From Prevotella sp. (GTDB lineage Bacteria; Bacteroidota; Bacteroidia; Bacteroidales; Bacteroidaceae): DNA of 63,705 nucleotides. Positions 44,864 through 54,215 of the stretch are shown one piece after another. The stretch is from positions 89,364 to 153,068 of the forward strand of contig JALEKD010000039.1 in the NCBI GenBank assembly GCA_022769285.1. The letters are read 5' to 3'. The notes under the pieces were generated by a model. The model was not told the origin of the DNA. It did no database searches and saw nothing but the letters and a program-made list of their open reading frames with translations. Each line of letters begins with the position of its first letter. Position 1 is the stretch's first letter. Made by a program: the position numbers and the translations under genes.

Positions 44864-46099
44864 ATGTATAACATTATAATCTACCTGATACAGGCAGGCG
44901 TGGCCATCGCCAGCCTCTTCTCGGACAAGGTACGCAAGATGTGGAAGGGCGAGTGTGCGTCGTTTGGCATCCTGCGTAAGCAGATAGACCCCAACGCGCG
45001 CTATGTATGGTTCCATGCCGCCTCGCTCGGCGAGTTCGAGCAGGGTCGCCCACTCATGGAGGAGCTGCGCAAGCGTCACCCTGAGTACAAGATACTCCTC
45101 ACGTTCTTCTCACCTTCTGGTTACGAGGTCCGCAAGGACTACCGCGGGGCCGATGTTATATGTTATCTGCCCATCGACACCATTGGCAACGCCCGCAAGT
45201 TCCTGCGCATCGTCCACCCGGTCATGGCGTTCTTTATCAAGTACGAGTTCTGGTACAACTACCTACACGTACTCAAGCATCGCCATGTGCCCACTTATAG
45301 TGTGTCGAGTATTTTTCGCCCTGACCAGGTTTTCTTCAAGTGGTATGGTCGCCAGTACAGCCGGGTACTGCAGTGCTTCACCCGTTTCTATGTACAGAAC
45401 GAGGAGTCGCGCCGCCTGCTGGGCACAATAGGCATCACGCAGGTAGACGTGGTAGGCGACACGCGCTTTGACAGGGTTCTGCAGATTAAGGAGACGGCTC
45501 GCACACTGCCCATCGTAGACGCCTTTGTGGGCGCGGGTACCACGGACAGCGCGCCCAAGGTCTTTGTGGCCGGCTCGTCGTGGCCGCCCGATGAGGAACG
45601 GTTCATCCCGTTCTTCAATGCCCACAAGGACTGGAAAATCATCATCGCCCCACACGTAATAGGCGAAGACCATCTACAGCAGATAACCCAGCAGCTGCAG
45701 ATGAAGACCGTGCGCTACACCCAGGCCACCGAGGCTACGGCCCGCGAGGCCCGGTGCCTCATCATAGACTGCTTCGGACTGCTGTCGAGCATCTACCACT
45801 ACGGACAGGTAGCCTATGTGGGCGGCGGGTTCGGCGTGGGCATACACAATGTGCTTGAGGCGGCGGTATGGGACATGCCGGTCATCTTCGGGCCCAACAA
45901 TGCGCACTTCCGCGAGGCCCAGGGACTCAAGGCGGCCCAGGGTGGGTTCGACTTCAACACCCGAGAGGAGTTCGAGGCACTCATCAGCCGGCTGGACACC
46001 GATGCCGAGTGGCTGGCACAGTGCGGCAAGAAGGCCGGAGCCTTTGTGGCCAGCATGACGGGAGCCACCCGCAAGATAATGGACAGCGTGGCGCTCTGA
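44864..46099 (+). CDS. waaA: 3-deoxy-D-manno-octulosonic acid (Kdo) transferase
   Basis: A 411-residue GT30 glycosyltransferase: N-terminal membrane anchor (MYNIIIYLIQAGVAIASLFS), HAASLGEFEQG containing the catalytic Glu (residue 57), a GT-B fold with AGSSWPPDEERF, and the C-terminal VGGGFGVGIHNVLEAAVWDM-P nucleotide-sugar site. It moves Kdo from CMP-Kdo to lipid A precursor at the inner membrane, an essential step of lipopolysaccharide core synthesis. It ends 32 bp before a strong bidirectional hairpin shared with the convergent aminopeptidase gene. Confidence 0.95.
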   Translation: MYNIIIYLIQAGVAIASLFSDKVRKMWKGECASFGILRKQIDPNARYVWFHAASLGEFEQGRPLMEELRKRHPEYKILLTFFSPSGYEVRKDYRGADVICYLPIDTIGNARKFLRIVHPVMAFFIKYEFWYNYLHVLKHRHVPTYSVSSIFRPDQVFFKWYGRQYSRVLQCFTRFYVQNEESRRLLGTIGITQVDVVGDTRFDRVLQIKETARTLPIVDAFVGAGTTDSAPKVFVAGSSWPPDEERFIPFFNAHKDWKIIIAPHVIGEDHLQQITQQLQMKTVRYTQATEATAREARCLIIDCFGLLSSIYHYGQVAYVGGGFGVGIHNVLEAAVWDMPVIFGPNNAHFREAQGLKAAQGGFDFNTREEFEALISRLDTDAEWLAQCGKKAGAFVASMTGATRKIMDSVAL

Positions 46100-46130
46100 C
46101 ACCTTATTATAATAACAGGACATACTATCA

Positions 46131-46184
46131 TAAACGACCCATCCCTTGCCGCGGCATGCCCCGCAGCAAGGGATGGGTCGTTTA
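46131..46184. terminator. Bidirectional terminator between waaA and aminopeptidase P
   Basis: A perfect 19-bp stem (46131-46149 with 46166-46184; TAAACGACCCATCCCTTGC) around a 16-nt loop lies between convergent genes. The A/T ends of the stem give U-runs on both strands. Confidence 0.88.
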
Positions 46185-46209
46185 TGGCTATCAGCACCAG
46201 CGCCCCGGC

Positions 46210-48006
46210 CTACGCCTGTAATGGGGCCGTGGCCTGGCGCAACCAGGCACGCTCATCGGGACTGAGCGAGGGAGCCAGCCGTTCGTAAACAGTGGCATGA
46301 TAGTGGTTCAGCCAGTCTATCTCATCGTGCATCATCATGGCGGGAATGATGGGGGCTGTGTCAAAGGGACAGAGGGTAAATGCCTCCATCTGTAGGAAGT
46401 CGCCGCACTCGGTGCGGGCACCCTCGGCCACTAACAGCATATTCTCCAAGCGTACTCCGAACCGTCGCTCCAGGTACACACCAGGCTCGTCGGTTATGGT
46501 CATGCCTGGCGACAGCGGCGTAGGGCAGTACTCCATGCGTATCTGCTGTGGTCCCTCGTGTACACACAGGTGGGAGCCCACGCCGTGACCCGTGCCGTGC
46601 ATGAAGTTGTATCCATGGCTCCACAAGGGTTCGCGGGCAATGGCATCAATCTGAGTGCCACAGGCACCGCGGGGGAAACGGGCCATCTCCAAGCGGATGT
46701 GGCTGCGCAGGACGAGTGTGTACACGCGGCGCTGCTCGTCAGTAACTGGCCCGAGAGCCAGGGTACGCGTGAGGTCGGTAGTTCCGTCGACATACTGGGC
46801 ACCGCTGTCAAGCAGGAGCAAGCCCTCAGGGCGCAGGGGCATGTCGGTAGCCTCGGTGGGTTCATAGTGTACGATGGCACCATGCTCCTGGTAGGCGGCG
46901 ATGGTGTCGAAGCTGACACCGCGGAACTCAGGGTACTGGGCGCGCAGGTCGGCCAGACGGTGGACAATGGTCAGTTCGGTCACGCCACCAGCCTGCACAG
47001 CCGGATAGAGCCATCGCAGAAAGCGCACCATGGCTACCCCATCGCGCACCATGGCCGCGCGGAAGCCGGCTATCTCGGCGGCGTTTTTCACAGCCTTCAT
47101 CACAGGTATGGGCGACGGCGCATAGACTATCCGTGTACGCCGCGGCACCCGTGTGGGCAGCAGAGCGTTAGTCTGCTGAGGGTCTATCAGAATGCTGTAC
47201 TCGAAATAATCGCGCAGGGCACCGTCAATGTCACCGTAGCCACGTACGCCGATGTTCTCCTGGGCCAAGTAGCTCCGCACACCGTCGTCCAGGTGGGCAC
47301 CGTCAGTAAAAAGGGTGACGTGGCGGGAGTCGATGAGCAGATAGGCGATAAACACGGGGTTGCATGGGATGTCGTCGCCCCGCAGGTTGAGCGTCCAGGC
47401 GATGTCGTCCAGGGCCGATACCAACATGCCGTCGGCATGCCCCCCACGCAGGGCCCTCCGTATGCGCACCACCTTATCGGCCACCGTTTCGCCGGCATAC
47501 TCCAGGGGCTGAACCACCACGGGGCGGGCGGGCAGAGGGGGCCTGTCGGGCCAGATGAGGGCCAGGGGGTCGAAGTTAATACGCAGGGTGATGCCCCCGT
47601 GTTGCCGCAGGTCGGCAGTGAGGGCTTCTACATCGGCATAGGCATTGACACTGCCGTCCAGGGCCACCGTGGGACTGTCGGTGTCGGCCAGTTCGGTGCC
47701 CAACCACTCGGCGATGGTCGGCGTGCCTGGCATACGCTGCCGCATGAGCCGGTACTCGGTACCCTCTAACTGCTGCGCTGCGGCTATGAAGTAGCGCGAG
47801 TCGGTCCAGAGGGCTGCGCTGTGACGTGTAATGACTGCTGTGCCAGCCGAACCACTGAAACCCGAAATCCACTCGCGCCCTTTCCAATGGTCGGCCACAT
47901 ACTCGCTACCATGAGCATCGGTACTGGGAAACACAAAGGCATCTATCCGCTCGCGAGCCATCACCTCGCGCAGAAGCGCCACTCTCTTGGCTATATTCTC
48001 TTTCAT
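46210..48006 (-). CDS. M24 family Xaa-Pro aminopeptidase (aminopeptidase P-like)
   Basis: About 598 residues, the long three-domain form: two creatinase N-like domains and a C-terminal pita-bread domain. The metal ligands are all visible: LLDSGAQYVDGTTDLTRT (two Asp), HGTGHGVG (His), TDEPGVY (Glu) and RLENMLLV (Glu), with VHEGPQQI supplying the second His. It removes N-terminal residues preceding proline from peptides in the cytoplasm; no signal peptide is present. The start at 48006 is chosen because the longer frame to 48033 begins inside the -7 promoter box. Confidence 0.93.
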   Translation of the reverse strand: MKENIAKRVALLREVMARERIDAFVFPSTDAHGSEYVADHWKGREWISGFSGSAGTAVITRHSAALWTDSRYFIAAAQQLEGTEYRLMRQRMPGTPTIAEWLGTELADTDSPTVALDGSVNAYADVEALTADLRQHGGITLRINFDPLALIWPDRPPLPARPVVVQPLEYAGETVADKVVRIRRALRGGHADGMLVSALDDIAWTLNLRGDDIPCNPVFIAYLLIDSRHVTLFTDGAHLDDGVRSYLAQENIGVRGYGDIDGALRDYFEYSILIDPQQTNALLPTRVPRRTRIVYAPSPIPVMKAVKNAAEIAGFRAAMVRDGVAMVRFLRWLYPAVQAGGVTELTIVHRLADLRAQYPEFRGVSFDTIAAYQEHGAIVHYEPTEATDMPLRPEGLLLLDSGAQYVDGTTDLTRTLALGPVTDEQRRVYTLVLRSHIRLEMARFPRGACGTQIDAIAREPLWSHGYNFMHGTGHGVGSHLCVHEGPQQIRMEYCPTPLSPGMTITDEPGVYLERRFGVRLENMLLVAEGARTECGDFLQMEAFTLCPFDTAPIIPAMMMHDEIDWLNHYHATVYERLAPSLSPDERAWLRQATAPLQA

Positions 48007-48030
48007 ACTATTTTTGCTAAATGGACATGA

Positions 48031-48062
48031 CAAAGGTAGCAGTTTTAAGAATTAATCACAAA
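48031..48062 (-). promoter_or_regulatory. Consensus Bacteroidetes promoter (TTTG-N20-TACCTTTG)
   Basis: On the minus strand TTTG (48059-48062), a 20-bp spacer and TACCTTTG (48031-48038) match the consensus exactly. The transcript would start about 18 nt before the aminopeptidase ATG at 48006. Confidence 0.85.
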
Positions 48063-48103
48063 TTAATATCAATTAATGTAGGCAAAGTCCGTCATTTTTT
48101 TCG

Positions 48104-48111
48104 TAATTTTG
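48104..48111 (+). promoter_or_regulatory. -7 element TAATTTTG for mdh
   Basis: TAATTTTG on the plus strand, with transcription starting near 48118 and a leader of about 110 nt before the mdh ATG. It lacks a clear -33 box. Confidence 0.6.
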
Positions 48112-48228
48112 CGAAAGAAAGAAAAAGGAGCCGTGCTACGCATTATTCCTGTCATCGGCATAGGTACATGGCACACTATTTGCGTGATAATGGTAAAAAA
48201 GAACTTCTAAATTATAAACACTATAGTT

Positions 48229-49239
48229 ATGGACTTTTTAACTAACGACAAACTCGTCATCGTCGGCGCAGCCGGCATGATTGGTTCTAACATGGTGCAG
48301 ACTGCACTCATGCTCAAGCTTACTCCCAACATTTGTCTTTACGATGTTTTCTCAGCCGAAGGCGTTGCTGAGGAGATGCGGCAGTGTGGCTTCGATGAGG
48401 CCAACATCATTTCTACCACAGATCCTAAAGAGGCTTTCACCGGAGCCAAGTATATCATCTCATCAGGCGGTGCCCCACGTAAGGAGGGTATGACCCGCGA
48501 GGACCTGTTGGTCGGCAACTCTAAGGCAGCCGAAGAGCTGGGCGAAAACATCAAGAAATATTGTCCCGATGCCAAGTTCTGCGTGGTAATCTTTAACCCG
48601 GCCGACATCACGGGCCTCGTTACACTGGTACACTCGGGCTTGAAGCCCAACCAGGTAGCCACCCTGGCCGCCCTCGATTCTACCCGTCTGAAGGGTGCGC
48701 TGGCCAAGCACTTTGGCGTAAGCCAGGCAGTTGTAAAGAACGCCTATACTTACGGCGGCCACGGCGAGAAGATGGCCGTGTTTGCTTCTCCTACCACCGT
48801 TGACGGCGTTAAGCTGCTCGACGTTATCGCTGGCAAGGCCACTGTTAACGGCAAGGGTCTGACAGCCGAGGAGTGGGCTCAGATGCAGAAGGATGTAACG
48901 CAGGGAGGTGCCAAGATTATCGAGTTGCGCCGTCGTAGCTCATTCCAGAGCCCCTCGTACCTGGCCGTGAAGATGATTGAGGCTGCCATGGGTGGCGAGG
49001 AGTTCTTCTATCCCGCTGGCGCATACGCCGACACAGCTCGCTACAGCCACGTAATGATGGCCATGCCTACCCGCATCACCAGCGACGGTGTGTACACCAA
49101 GCCGGTAATGGGAACAGCCGACGAGATAGCTGCCCTGGATGCTTCGTACAAGCACCTGGAGAGCATGCGCGATCAGGTTATCGCTCTCGGCGCTCTGCCC
49201 GCTGTAGACAAGTGGTCAGAGATTAACCCCAACCTCTAA
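48229..49239 (+). CDS. mdh: Malate dehydrogenase (NAD)
   Basis: 336 residues with the LDH/MDH fold: dinucleotide loop IVGAAGMIGSNMV (residues 10-22), ISSGGAPRKEGMTREDLL, substrate Arg region and the catalytic His in TYGGHGEKM (about residue 180). It interconverts malate and oxaloacetate with NAD(H), which in Prevotella and Bacteroides serves the reductive branch to succinate and propionate. It has its own promoter and a strong terminator, so it is probably a single-gene unit. Codon use looks biased to preferred codons, as expected for a highly expressed enzyme. Confidence 0.95.
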   Translation: MDFLTNDKLVIVGAAGMIGSNMVQTALMLKLTPNICLYDVFSAEGVAEEMRQCGFDEANIISTTDPKEAFTGAKYIISSGGAPRKEGMTREDLLVGNSKAAEELGENIKKYCPDAKFCVVIFNPADITGLVTLVHSGLKPNQVATLAALDSTRLKGALAKHFGVSQAVVKNAYTYGGHGEKMAVFASPTTVDGVKLLDVIAGKATVNGKGLTAEEWAQMQKDVTQGGAKIIELRRRSSFQSPSYLAVKMIEAAMGGEEFFYPAGAYADTARYSHVMMAMPTRITSDGVYTKPVMGTADEIAALDASYKHLESMRDQVIALGALPAVDKWSEINPNL

Positions 49240-49267
49240 ATTAGAGTGGATTAAGTTATAATAGGAG

Positions 49268-49300
49268 GCTCCTGTCGGTTCTGCCGACAGGGGCTTTTTT
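49268..49300 (+). terminator. Terminator after mdh
   Basis: GCTCCTGTCGG-TTCT-GCCGACAGGGGC followed by six T. Confidence 0.92.
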
Positions 49301-49363
49301 GTTGGCAGGGGCTAAGCAAATAGCCAAAGTCGCCAGGGGAACGACCCTAAGTCACCAGGGAAA

Positions 49364-49393
49364 CGGCCCCCAAGCCCCCTAAGGGGGATGTAA
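49364..49393 (+). repeat. G/C-run repeat (family 2), copy 4
   Basis: CCCCCAAGCCCCCTAAGGGG then GATGTAAA; the clearest copy of the family, about 55 bp before copy D of the 97-bp element. Confidence 0.7.
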
Positions 49394-49446
49394 AGTAAGC
49401 CACGAGAGCCACAGCCATTCTGGGAACGATGAAAAATGCCATTAAA

Positions 49447-49543
49447 ATCGTGGAGACCGGCCTCAGTTTTCCCGGAGCCGTCTTTAGAGAGCTGGGAGCC
49501 GTCATTAGAAGTCTAAAGGCCGGTCTTTTCTTTTCACGCGGAT
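49447..49543 (+). repeat. Dispersed 97-bp inverted-repeat element, copy D
   Basis: ATCGTGGAGACCGGCCTCAG, inner GGAGCCGTCTTTAGAGAGCT and GGGAGCCGTCATTAGAAGTC, then TAAAGGCCGGTCTTTTC and CGCGGAT. GACCGGCCT/AGGCCGGTC form a perfect inverted pair. The length is the same as copies A and C. Confidence 0.85.
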
Positions 49544-49679
49544 AGCCAGAGGTTTGACAGGGCGATTTCCAGGCTGCTCTTCTTACCCTTCGCAAGCAGG
49601 GAAGCCATCACCAGCGAACTGGCTGCGCTTTTTACTCTTTCACTTTTTTACTTTTCAATGCTGGGAGCCATGGGCAACA

Positions 49680-49713
49680 AAAAAGGAGCACCCCGTCGGG
49701 CACTCCTTTTTAC
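49680..49713 (-). terminator. Terminator after the lone GH127-like gene
   Basis: On the minus strand AAAAGGAGTGCCC-GAC-GGGGTGCTCCTTTT followed by further T, with two G-T wobble pairs in the stem, about 35 bp past the stop at 49748. Confidence 0.82.
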
Positions 49714-49747
49714 GTTTTGCAAGTGTGTAATTTATGATATTAGTAGA

Positions 49748-51622
49748 TTATTGCACTTTAGGGAGCCAGGTACATACATTCTTGCCCTTCCAGCCATCGA
49801 CAGATGAGTAGTCGACCATGCGAATGTTGCCACTGGTAGTGGGGACTATGAACTCCATGCGAGTACCTACGCGGGTGGGATCAACAGCGGTGAGCTGAAC
49901 CTCGCCGTTGGCATCGGCCTTAACCTGTACCGGCTTGTTGTAGTCGACATCAATATTCTCGTCGCGGGCCAGCACGATGGGGCCGTAGATGACAGCCTGA
50001 TAGTTCCATCCGGCAGGATTGCTGCCGTGAGGAGCATCGATGAGCTTGCAACGCATGTCGAGGGTAAGCTCTATCTTGTCGCCCTTGGCCCACTTACGGG
50101 TCAGGGTGAAGTACTTGCCAGCCTCAACGGTACCCATATCCTCGCCATTGACCTTCAGACGGGTATTCTGGCTCCATCCGGGTATGCGCAGTTTGATGTC
50201 AAACTTCTCATCCTTTACTGGGTTTACAGTAATGGTAACCTGGTTATTCAGCGGGAAACGGGTGTCGATGCTCAGAGCCACATTGCGCCCCTTGGCCGTA
50301 AGCGCGTTGACCTTGGCGGCATTGTACAGGTTGATGACAGGGCCCTGCTTGGCCTGCATAACAGCCACATAGGGAATGTAAGCCAAGCCCATAGGGCCGC
50401 TGAGGTTACAACAGGTGACGGCCATGCCGTTGACGCTGGTGCCCCAGCCCGAGTCGGTTACCTTGCGACCATTGAGCAGGTTGACGTAGCTGAAACCATT
50501 GCCACCGGGCTTCATGGCACCCAGCAGGCCGTTGTAGACGTACTTCTCTATGTAGTCGACAGCCGACGCATCGCCGGTAAGGCGCAGTATCTGGCTGCAC
50601 AGCTTCATCCACGTAACGCCTGCGCAGGTCTCCATCATACGCTCTATCTTGGGGTTGGTCTGCTCCAGGGCGGTATCGTCCCACGCCTCGCCTCTCCACT
50701 TGGGGAAGTAGGGCTGGTCGGCGCCTCCGTTGCCTATAATGGTTATCTCGTACTTCTTCAGGTTCTCGAAGAGGTTCATAATGGCTTTCTTCCATTTGGC
50801 ATCGCCCGTGCAGCGGTAGTACTCGGCCAGTCCTTCATACACCGAGAGCATCTCGTAAGCCTTGGGGTAGCCGTTGCCCATCTTGCGGGGACGCACATTG
50901 TCGAGACTCTCCTGGAAGATATTGGCACCACGGCAGCCACCCTTCTCTATAAGATAAGTACAGAAGTCGAGGTAACGCTTATCACCGGTGAGCTTGTACA
51001 GGCGCATCATGGGTTCCATGACCGAGTACGACTCGATGCCCGTGCGGCTCCAGCCCTGGCTGTTGATGTCCTTCTTAGGCGCGTCGCCTATCTGGTCTAT
51101 CACGCTGTTGGCCTCGTCTATCATCAGCTTCAGCACGCGGGGGTCTTTCTCTATGTGGGCGTAGTACTGCGACAGGCCCAGCATGACATACTTGCGCTCC
51201 CAGATGTCACCACCCTTACCGTCGGGCTGCTGGTCGGCAGGCACGCAGGCCAGTGTGCCGTTGGCGCGCACGTAGCCAAAGACCTTGTTAACAGTATTCT
51301 TGAGTATCTGCTTGAGTTCAGGGTCGCGGTTGTAGGCGTAGAGCATGGCACCGCTGCGTACTGCCTTGGCCCACATCTCACCGACAGCGAAATTGGGACG
51401 CTTACCGTTGCCGTAGAAAGCCATCAGGCCATCGTAAGGCACCACGCCCTTGTTCCAGTGTTCGACGCTGTTACGTATGTCGTTATCAAAATAACCTATT
51501 AACTGGATACTATGGTCAGGAAGGGGGCTAATCACATCCTTAACCTTAACTTGCCGGGCACCGGCAGAGGCAGACAGCATAAGGGCTGCCCCGAGCATGA
51601 TACCTTTGGTGACTATTTTCAT
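49748..51622 (-). CDS. Second GH127-like (DUF1680) glycoside hydrolase
   Basis: 624 residues: signal peptide (MKIVTKGIMLGAALMLSASA), then the alpha/alpha barrel and C-terminal beta-domains of the DUF1680 clan. METCAGVTW (Cys333) and VTCCNLSG (Cys404, Cys405) match the three zinc cysteines of GH127, so the thiolate site seems intact, but the surroundings differ from the PUL 2 enzyme (no HETECC). Identity to that paralogue is visibly low, so the specificity may differ; GH146 and related families are alternatives. It stands alone between mdh and rplS with its own promoter and terminator and is not tied to a SusCD pair. Confidence 0.85.
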   Translation of the reverse strand: MKIVTKGIMLGAALMLSASAGARQVKVKDVISPLPDHSIQLIGYFDNDIRNSVEHWNKGVVPYDGLMAFYGNGKRPNFAVGEMWAKAVRSGAMLYAYNRDPELKQILKNTVNKVFGYVRANGTLACVPADQQPDGKGGDIWERKYVMLGLSQYYAHIEKDPRVLKLMIDEANSVIDQIGDAPKKDINSQGWSRTGIESYSVMEPMMRLYKLTGDKRYLDFCTYLIEKGGCRGANIFQESLDNVRPRKMGNGYPKAYEMLSVYEGLAEYYRCTGDAKWKKAIMNLFENLKKYEITIIGNGGADQPYFPKWRGEAWDDTALEQTNPKIERMMETCAGVTWMKLCSQILRLTGDASAVDYIEKYVYNGLLGAMKPGGNGFSYVNLLNGRKVTDSGWGTSVNGMAVTCCNLSGPMGLAYIPYVAVMQAKQGPVINLYNAAKVNALTAKGRNVALSIDTRFPLNNQVTITVNPVKDEKFDIKLRIPGWSQNTRLKVNGEDMGTVEAGKYFTLTRKWAKGDKIELTLDMRCKLIDAPHGSNPAGWNYQAVIYGPIVLARDENIDVDYNKPVQVKADANGEVQLTAVDPTRVGTRMEFIVPTTSGNIRMVDYSSVDGWKGKNVCTWLPKVQ

Positions 51623-51644
51623 CGTATTGTTCTTGATTTTTTTA

Positions 51645-51652
51645 CAAAGTTA
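51645..51652 (-). promoter_or_regulatory. -7 element TAACTTTG for the lone GH127-like gene
   Basis: TAACTTTG lies about 23 bp upstream of the ATG at 51622. A -33 TTTG at proper distance is not seen. Confidence 0.55.
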
Positions 51653-51797
51653 ACGCATGGGGCAACTGCTAACCGTTTTTAGGAAGTTAACAAATGTTAT
51701 TTCTGCGAAAAATATAGCGCAAAATTGCGCAAAAAGCACCGCGGCATGCAGGGAAGCCGTCAGGGCGACTGCCACAGAAGCCTGGCGGGGACTAAAA

Positions 51798-51834
51798 CAA
51801 AGAGAGGTATCTGCCGGGCAGACACCTCTCTTTA
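51798..51834 (-). terminator. Terminator after rplS
   Basis: AAAGAGAGGTGTCTGCC/GGCAGATACCTCTCTTT on the minus strand, with a short T-rich tail, about 57 bp beyond the rplS stop. Confidence 0.85.
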
Positions 51835-51890
51835 TAGCTTGGGTCGGTAGATGTGTATCTCTACGCCCGGTAGCAGCTACGGCACCGGCA

Positions 51891-52253
51891 TTAAGCCTTG
51901 GTGGTAACCACGCGCTTCTCGCGGATGCGGGCAGCTTTACCGGTAAGGTTGCGCAGATAGTACAGCTTGGCACGACGTACCTTACCTACCTTGTTAACCT
52001 CGATAGAATCAATGTTAGGCGACTCGATGGGGAAGATACGCTCCACACCTACGGTTCCAGACATCTTTCTTACGGTGAAGCGCTTCTTGTCGCCATGGCC
52101 TGAGATCTTGATGACTACACCACGGTACAGCTGGATACGCTCCTTAGAACCCTCGACGATTTTGTAAGCGACAGTGATAGTGTCTCCAGCCTTGAAAGCG
52201 GGGAACTGCTTGCCGGTTGCAAATGCTTCTTCAGCAACTTTAATTAAATCCAT
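51891..52253 (-). CDS. rplS: 50S ribosomal protein L19
   Basis: 120 residues with the L19 core: [54 protein letters not shown] and [20 protein letters not shown]. It lies at the 30S-50S interface near the aminoacyl-tRNA site. In this window it is monocistronic, with a consensus promoter and a strong terminator, unlike the rpsP-rimM-trmD-rplS arrangement of many other bacteria. A leader of about 84 nt precedes it. Confidence 0.97.
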   Translation of the reverse strand: MDLIKVAEEAFATGKQFPAFKAGDTITVAYKIVEGSKERIQLYRGVVIKISGHGDKKRFTVRKMSGTVGVERIFPIESPNIDSIEVNKVGKVRRAKLYYLRNLTGKAARIREKRVVTTKA

Positions 52254-52343
52254 TGTAATGTTAAATTAAATATTGTTTGTCGTTCCAACTCAACATGGCG
52301 CGATGACTCTTCCAAGGGCCAGCGGTTAAGCCGAAAAGCGGTG

Positions 52344-52375
52344 CAAAGTTACTACATTTTTTACGCTCGTCCAAA
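52344..52375 (-). promoter_or_regulatory. Consensus Bacteroidetes promoter (TTTG-N20-TAACTTTG) for rplS
   Basis: TTTG (52372-52375), 20-bp spacer, TAACTTTG (52344-52351) on the minus strand. This is a full match to the consensus, as expected for a ribosomal protein gene. Confidence 0.87.
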
Positions 52376-52451
52376 CGTTTTTGGCTTTTTCTTTCTGTTA
52401 GCGCCTTGATTTCAACGATTTTGGCCCCGATGACTGCGGCTGGCACAGTGG

Positions 52452-54215
52452 TTATAGGCTGTTGAGCACTTGCTGCAGACGGCTTACGCGCTGCCCCGTG
52501 GAGAGCGGCGACTGCTCCAGTCCGCCCCACCCGAAGACGCGGAGGGCGCTGTCCAGACGGGCCTGCCCGCGGCGGTCGGCCGTCTGCTGCAAGTGGCGAC
52601 GCAGCTGCCGTATCTTCTCACAGCACTGGATGCCCTCGACCAGTCGCTCAAAGCGCACGCTGCTGCGGCCACCGGGGTAGACGAGATATGTGTCGCCGGC
52701 GGGCCAGGAGCGGAAACGGGTGTCGCGCATAGGGCGGGCCGTCCAGCTGTTGTAAGCCCAGCGCAGCACACCGTCGTAGTCCTGGGCCAAGGCGTGAATA
52801 GGGATGAAGGCGGCCTCGGCAGGCTCGGAGAAGGTAAAGGTGTTGGGGAAACTCTCCGTGCAGCACACGTAGTAGGTAGTGGTCTGCCCGCGCTGACGGC
52901 GGCGCTGGATGACAGTGCTGTCCAGGGGATGGGCATAGGGCACACTGAGATAGTTCAACTCGGCCTCTATCTCTGGGTGATAGGCTCCGGCCAGGGTAAT
53001 GTGGAACTCGGGGTCGGCGTCGCGGATGACGCGGATGGCCGCCGTCATGTCCTCGAGCGACCGCTCATCCATCGAGATGGCTGTTCGCCCAAACCAGCCC
53101 TGCCGGCGCAGGTGGCGGGCAAAGTCGCGGAGGAAAGGGAGCCAGTAGTCGCGGTAGGCAGCCTCCTGGGGCTTGGCGTGGACGAAGCGAACGGTGTTAG
53201 AAGCCTGGTCGTAGTAGTCGAACTGAAGCGCCCAGGGTATCATGGTGTAGCAATTGATGACCCCGTCGATGCCCACGTCGTGCAGCATGAAGTTAACCCA
53301 TCGGTCGAAGACGGTATAGTCGTACTCCCAGCGGCCATCGGCCGTCAGCGTGCGCTGTATCATACTGCAGAAAGCGTCCTCGGTCTGCCCGTTCCATGGG
53401 CGGAGCATGATACTGGCCGTAATGGACTTCTGCCCGGCTCGGGCCAGCATCTTCATCACGGGGCGCATGGCATCGAAGTGGGCCTGACTCCACAGGGGCA
53501 CGTTCATGACCCTGGCCACGGCGTAGGGGTTCTGCCACAGGTCCAGGTTGAAGGCCCACTTGTCTGGGGCGGGCAGCGAGCGGTGGTCCACGCTTACCTC
53601 TATGCGCAGCCTGACAGGCTTAATACCCTTGGCGGTCATGGTGAGCGTGCCACGGTACACCCCGGGCTTAGCCCCGACGGGCACCTGCACGCTCACCCAT
53701 ATCGGGCGGGTCGAGCGAGCCGGTATCAAGTCGATGGCAGGGCCATAGAGCATGTCGGCCACCATCGACGAGTCGTAGTCGGCCCTGTTGGGGCGCGCCC
53801 CGCAGTTAGACTTGCCGTTGTGGTTCAGCTCGTCGGTCATCACGTAGCCCTCGAAGTTGGCGCTGACTGCCGCAGCGGGTATGCGATGGACACCCGAGAC
53901 GAGGTCGGACACCGCCACACGCGGAGCACTTATCTGCCTGCGCGTCCACACCACAGCCTGCGCCGCCACGCGTTCGCCGCCCCAGGCACTGAGGCGCACG
54001 ATGGTGGCCCTGGCGTCAGTGGGCACATTATACTTGGCATAGCGCACGTCAATACTGCCCCACCCCATCTGCGGAGTGACGGGCACGCGGGCCCACACAG
54101 CCTCGGAGTCGTGCGGGTGGGTATCGGTCAGTTCGCCCGCCACCAGTCCCGGCGTCTGGGCCCATAGGTGGCCGGCTGTCAGCCACAGCAAAAGGAGGAA
54201 TAATGATTTCTTCAT
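52452..54215 (-). CDS. GH123-like (DUF4091) glycoside hydrolase, beta-N-acetylgalactosaminidase candidate
   Basis: 587 residues: signal peptide (MKKSLFLLLLWLTAGHLWAQ), an N-terminal beta-sandwich (IWVSVQVPVGAKPGVYRGTL), and the GH123/DUF4091 catalytic barrel. The substrate-assisted Asp-Glu pair is visible in AISMDERSLEDM, and the C-terminal stretch DGVLRWAYNSWTARP with DTYLVYPG is typical. GH123 enzymes release beta-GalNAc from glycosphingolipids or related glycans. Substrate-assisted catalysis requires an N-acetyl sugar, so a GalNAc or GlcNAc target is likely. The gene is downstream of PUL 3 on the same strand but has its own promoter at 54368-54398. Confidence 0.82.
   Translation of the reverse strand: MKKSLFLLLLWLTAGHLWAQTPGLVAGELTDTHPHDSEAVWARVPVTPQMGWGSIDVRYAKYNVPTDARATIVRLSAWGGERVAAQAVVWTRRQISAPRVAVSDLVSGVHRIPAAAVSANFEGYVMTDELNHNGKSNCGARPNRADYDSSMVADMLYGPAIDLIPARSTRPIWVSVQVPVGAKPGVYRGTLTMTAKGIKPVRLRIEVSVDHRSLPAPDKWAFNLDLWQNPYAVARVMNVPLWSQAHFDAMRPVMKMLARAGQKSITASIMLRPWNGQTEDAFCSMIQRTLTADGRWEYDYTVFDRWVNFMLHDVGIDGVINCYTMIPWALQFDYYDQASNTVRFVHAKPQEAAYRDYWLPFLRDFARHLRRQGWFGRTAISMDERSLEDMTAAIRVIRDADPEFHITLAGAYHPEIEAELNYLSVPYAHPLDSTVIQRRRQRGQTTTYYVCCTESFPNTFTFSEPAEAAFIPIHALAQDYDGVLRWAYNSWTARPMRDTRFRSWPAGDTYLVYPGGRSSVRFERLVEGIQCCEKIRQLRRHLQQTADRRGQARLDSALRVFGWGGLEQSPLSTGQRVSRLQQVLNSL

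Noticed and set aside
46131..46184. The 19-bp hairpin between waaA and aminopeptidase P as a mobile element end
   Set aside because: Its place between convergent genes and A/T-ended stem are fully explained by a bidirectional terminator.
52470..54167. Long plus-strand frame of 565 codons opposite the GH123-like gene
   Set aside because: It is a GC-driven antisense shadow (Gly/His/Val-rich, no domain), while the minus frame has a signal peptide and catalytic motifs. Similar antisense frames lie opposite many genes here, for example 32467-34059 and 50027-51502.
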